The position numbers were made by a program, and so were the translations under genes. Shown in pieces: positions 6,581-7,979 of a stretch of 7,979 bases of DNA. The stretch spans positions 1 to 7,979 of the forward strand of contig MNYL01000207.1 in the NCBI GenBank assembly GCA_001873075.1. The letters are read 5' to 3'. This DNA is from Fibrobacteres bacterium CG2_30_45_31. GTDB taxonomy: Bacteria > Fibrobacterota > Fibrobacteria > Fibrobacterales > Fibrobacteraceae. Within the stretch, counting starts at the first letter, position 1. Every line of letters starts with the position of its first letter. The notes under the pieces were generated by a model. That model was not told the origin of the DNA and searched no databases. It saw nothing but the letters and a program-made list of their open reading frames with translations.

Positions 6581-7979
6581 AACCTCGTTTTTTTTGGCTT
6601 GGGTATTTTTTTGCTGTTTGGGGAGGCCGCGCCCTACTTCTCGCCTCTCTTTATTTTTTACCATCCGCCAGTGGCATGCCCTTCGTGGATTATTGGTATC
6701 GCTTTCTCCCTCACGCTCTTGTCGCTGAAGCGGGTGTTGTCGCTACTTTCACATTTCTTTTCGCGCTTATCGATAGTTTTGTTTCTAAAAGAAAACCACG
6801 ATTGCTCCCCATTATTGGTTGCATTATGGCCTTTGTTTACCTTGCGACAAGCGGCGGCGACGATGAACTCATGCGCTGGATGGGTCAGCACCTCTCCCTT
6901 TCTTTTCTGTTAACTTATACGCACGCAAGTTCGGATCTTTCTTTGGTGGGGCGCGTATTTTTCGGAGGGTTATTCCATTTTTGCGTTACGGCATTGCTTA
7001 TCATTGCAACTACAGGACTTGCTTCCTGGATTGCAATCCGTTTTGGAAAAAGAAGCGTATCTACCCCAAAAGCAGGCGTTATTGCGCTTTGCATTTTGCT
7101 CATTCTCTGCATGGGGGGCCTTACTTCAAGAGAGTGGTTCGCGCCGAGTAAAATGCGCTGGAAACGAATACAGCCTGTAGCGTGGAGTTTTTACGACGAA
7201 TGGCATTACCGTTTCGAGTACAACGAAAAACCTAGCGATTATGCCACAGGTATTGCCATGCTTCACGGAAACGTCCAAGCAGAATACCCTTTCTGGCACC
7301 CAGTAGCAAACGAAAAAGAACTGATGAAAGCATTCCGGAATAGACCTTTAGAAGAAAAGCCGGATGTTATTTTGATGACGGTGGAAAGTCTCCGCGGGTG
7401 GACCGCCGATACACGCATTGAAAAATCTTGCAAACTTCTCCCCAACCTTTGCAAATTGCGTCAAACGGGAGCTTTCTTTCCCAACACACAAAGCGTCAGC
7501 TTCCCCTCTATTGAAGGGATGCTCGGCATTCAACTGAGCATGTGGAGTCACCCAGAAAAGGTACTTCTCTCTGACCGCGCCAACATCCAAACCCGCTCCC
7601 TCCCCGACATTCTAGGAGATGCTGGTTATTATCGTGTCGTTCTCACCGCATCGGAACCTAGCTTTGATAATCTGACCCCTTGGTTCGCAAAATGGTACGA
7701 TTATTCCGAATATAAGCCAGAGAACGATCAAGATGTTCCTTTGGCCAATCGATTTGCCGAAATTTATGCGGAGCGCCCCAAAGATAAGCCTCTTTACCTC
7801 AATTGGATGAGTTCGACCATGCATGTGCCTTTCACCATGCCCGAGAACTTAGGTCCAAACCCGGATGACATGGGAAAACGTTATGAACGCACCTTCGCTT
7901 ATACGGATAGCGCCATCGGCATTGTGCTTGACGTAATCGCTAAATCGCCTCGCGCAAAGAATACAATCATTATCGTCAC
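6577..7979 (+). CDS. Membrane-anchored LtaS/MdoB-like alkaline-phosphatase-superfamily enzyme (3' truncated)
   Basis: An open frame starts at ATG 6577, sharing ATGA with the thioesterase stop, and runs to the window edge for 467 complete codons plus two bases. Hydrophobic segments near 5-28, 48-70, 76-92, 126-155 and 166-184 give about five membrane spans. A periplasmic sulfatase/phosphatase-fold domain begins near 261. This is the LtaS/OpgB (MdoB) layout. KPDVILMTVESLRGW (261-275) holds the metal-binding Glu270. NTQSVSFPSIEGMLG (303-317) is the nucleophile region; Ser309 of SFPS aligns best with the nucleophile of the sulfatase CxPSR/SxPSR motif, and Thr304 or Ser307 are alternatives. HVPFT (416-420) carries a conserved His. 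The frame ends at NTIIIV, directly before the expected GDHG-type metal motif. Transfer of a phosphoglycerol or phosphoethanolamine-like group to an envelope glycan or lipid is inferred; sulfatase activity is not excluded. Confidence 0.88.
   Translation, partial: MKPRFFWLGYFFAVWGGRALLLASLYFLPSASGMPFVDYWYRFLPHALVAEAGVVATFTFLFALIDSFVSKRKPRLLPIIGCIMAFVYLATSGGDDELMRWMGQHLSLSFLLTYTHASSDLSLVGRVFFGGLFHFCVTALLIIATTGLASWIAIRFGKRSVSTPKAGVIALCILLILCMGGLTSREWFAPSKMRWKRIQPVAWSFYDEWHYRFEYNEKPSDYATGIAMLHGNVQAEYPFWHPVANEKELMKAFRNRPLEEKPDVILMTVESLRGWTADTRIEKSCKLLPNLCKLRQTGAFFPNTQSVSFPSIEGMLGIQLSMWSHPEKVLLSDRANIQTRSLPDILGDAGYYRVVLTASEPSFDNLTPWFAKWYDYSEYKPENDQDVPLANRFAEIYAERPKDKPLYLNWMSSTMHVPFTMPENLGPNPDDMGKRYERTFAYTDSAIGIVLDVIAKSPRAKNTIIIV

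Noticed and set aside
6599..6913. Open frame of 104 codons on the + strand
   Set aside because: It lies out of frame inside the N-terminal membrane region of the LtaS-like gene, whose frame is open to the window edge and carries family motifs; the hydrophobic look comes from shared T-rich codons.
7348..7824. Two - strand open frames of 80 and 70 codons near the right edge
   Set aside because: Both are antisense to the sulfatase-fold domain and have no motif of their own.
1..7979. Mobile element, CRISPR array, tRNA/rRNA, toxin-antitoxin or defence cassette
   Set aside because: I saw no transposase or integrase motifs, regularly spaced repeats, tRNA-like cloverleaf or terminal inverted repeats; the window reads as ordinary chromosomal genes with consistent codon usage.

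Overview
The window looks like ordinary chromosomal sequence from a non-sporulating diderm bacterium. My best guess is Fibrobacter or a close relative. The reasons are a moderate G+C content estimated by eye, two lipoproteins with a Cys lipobox, one of them with the Ser/Lys-rich linker common on Fibrobacter lipoproteins, and genes such as a cytidylate-kinase-like protein and a fused SpmA-SpmB protein. The taxonomic call is inference; no rRNA or other decisive marker is present.

Layout. Bases 3-233 carry the C-terminal 76 codons of an unrecognised + strand protein. Two + strand genes follow, separated by 27 nt: a SpmA-SpmB fusion (292-1545), a multi-pass membrane protein with nucleoside-recognition/Gate domains, and a Cys-rich lipoprotein of unknown function (1573-2430). 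The 3' end of the lipoprotein gene overlaps by 17 bp the 3' end of a convergent cytidylate-kinase-like gene (2414-3019, -). Upstream of that on the same strand is a lipoprotein thioredoxin gene (3153-4304, -), separated from the kinase gene by a strong hairpin/T-tract terminator. A 68-bp divergent intergenic region then leads to a + strand cluster: proS (prolyl-tRNA synthetase), a hotdog acyl-CoA thioesterase starting 15 nt later, and a membrane-anchored LtaS/alkaline-phosphatase-superfamily enzyme. The last two overlap by ATGA, and the final gene runs off the right edge just before its expected last metal-binding motif.

Functional reading. proS is housekeeping. The thioesterase and the membrane phosphotransferase/sulfatase-like enzyme may be co-expressed with it and suggest a lipid or envelope link, but that is inference from gene order. 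The most unusual gene is the thioredoxin lipoprotein. Two tandem domains resembling the FKBP_N (Mip-type dimerisation) domain precede a TlpA-like CGHC thioredoxin domain, with no FKBP isomerase domain. It may be an exported dimeric disulfide reductase or isomerase built on a Mip-like scaffold. The nearby Cys-rich lipoprotein, with eight Cys after the lipobox, is a conceivable but unproven client.

I found no rRNA, tRNA, CRISPR array, insertion sequence, phage gene or recognisable defence system. No gene-free stretch exceeds about 135 bp.
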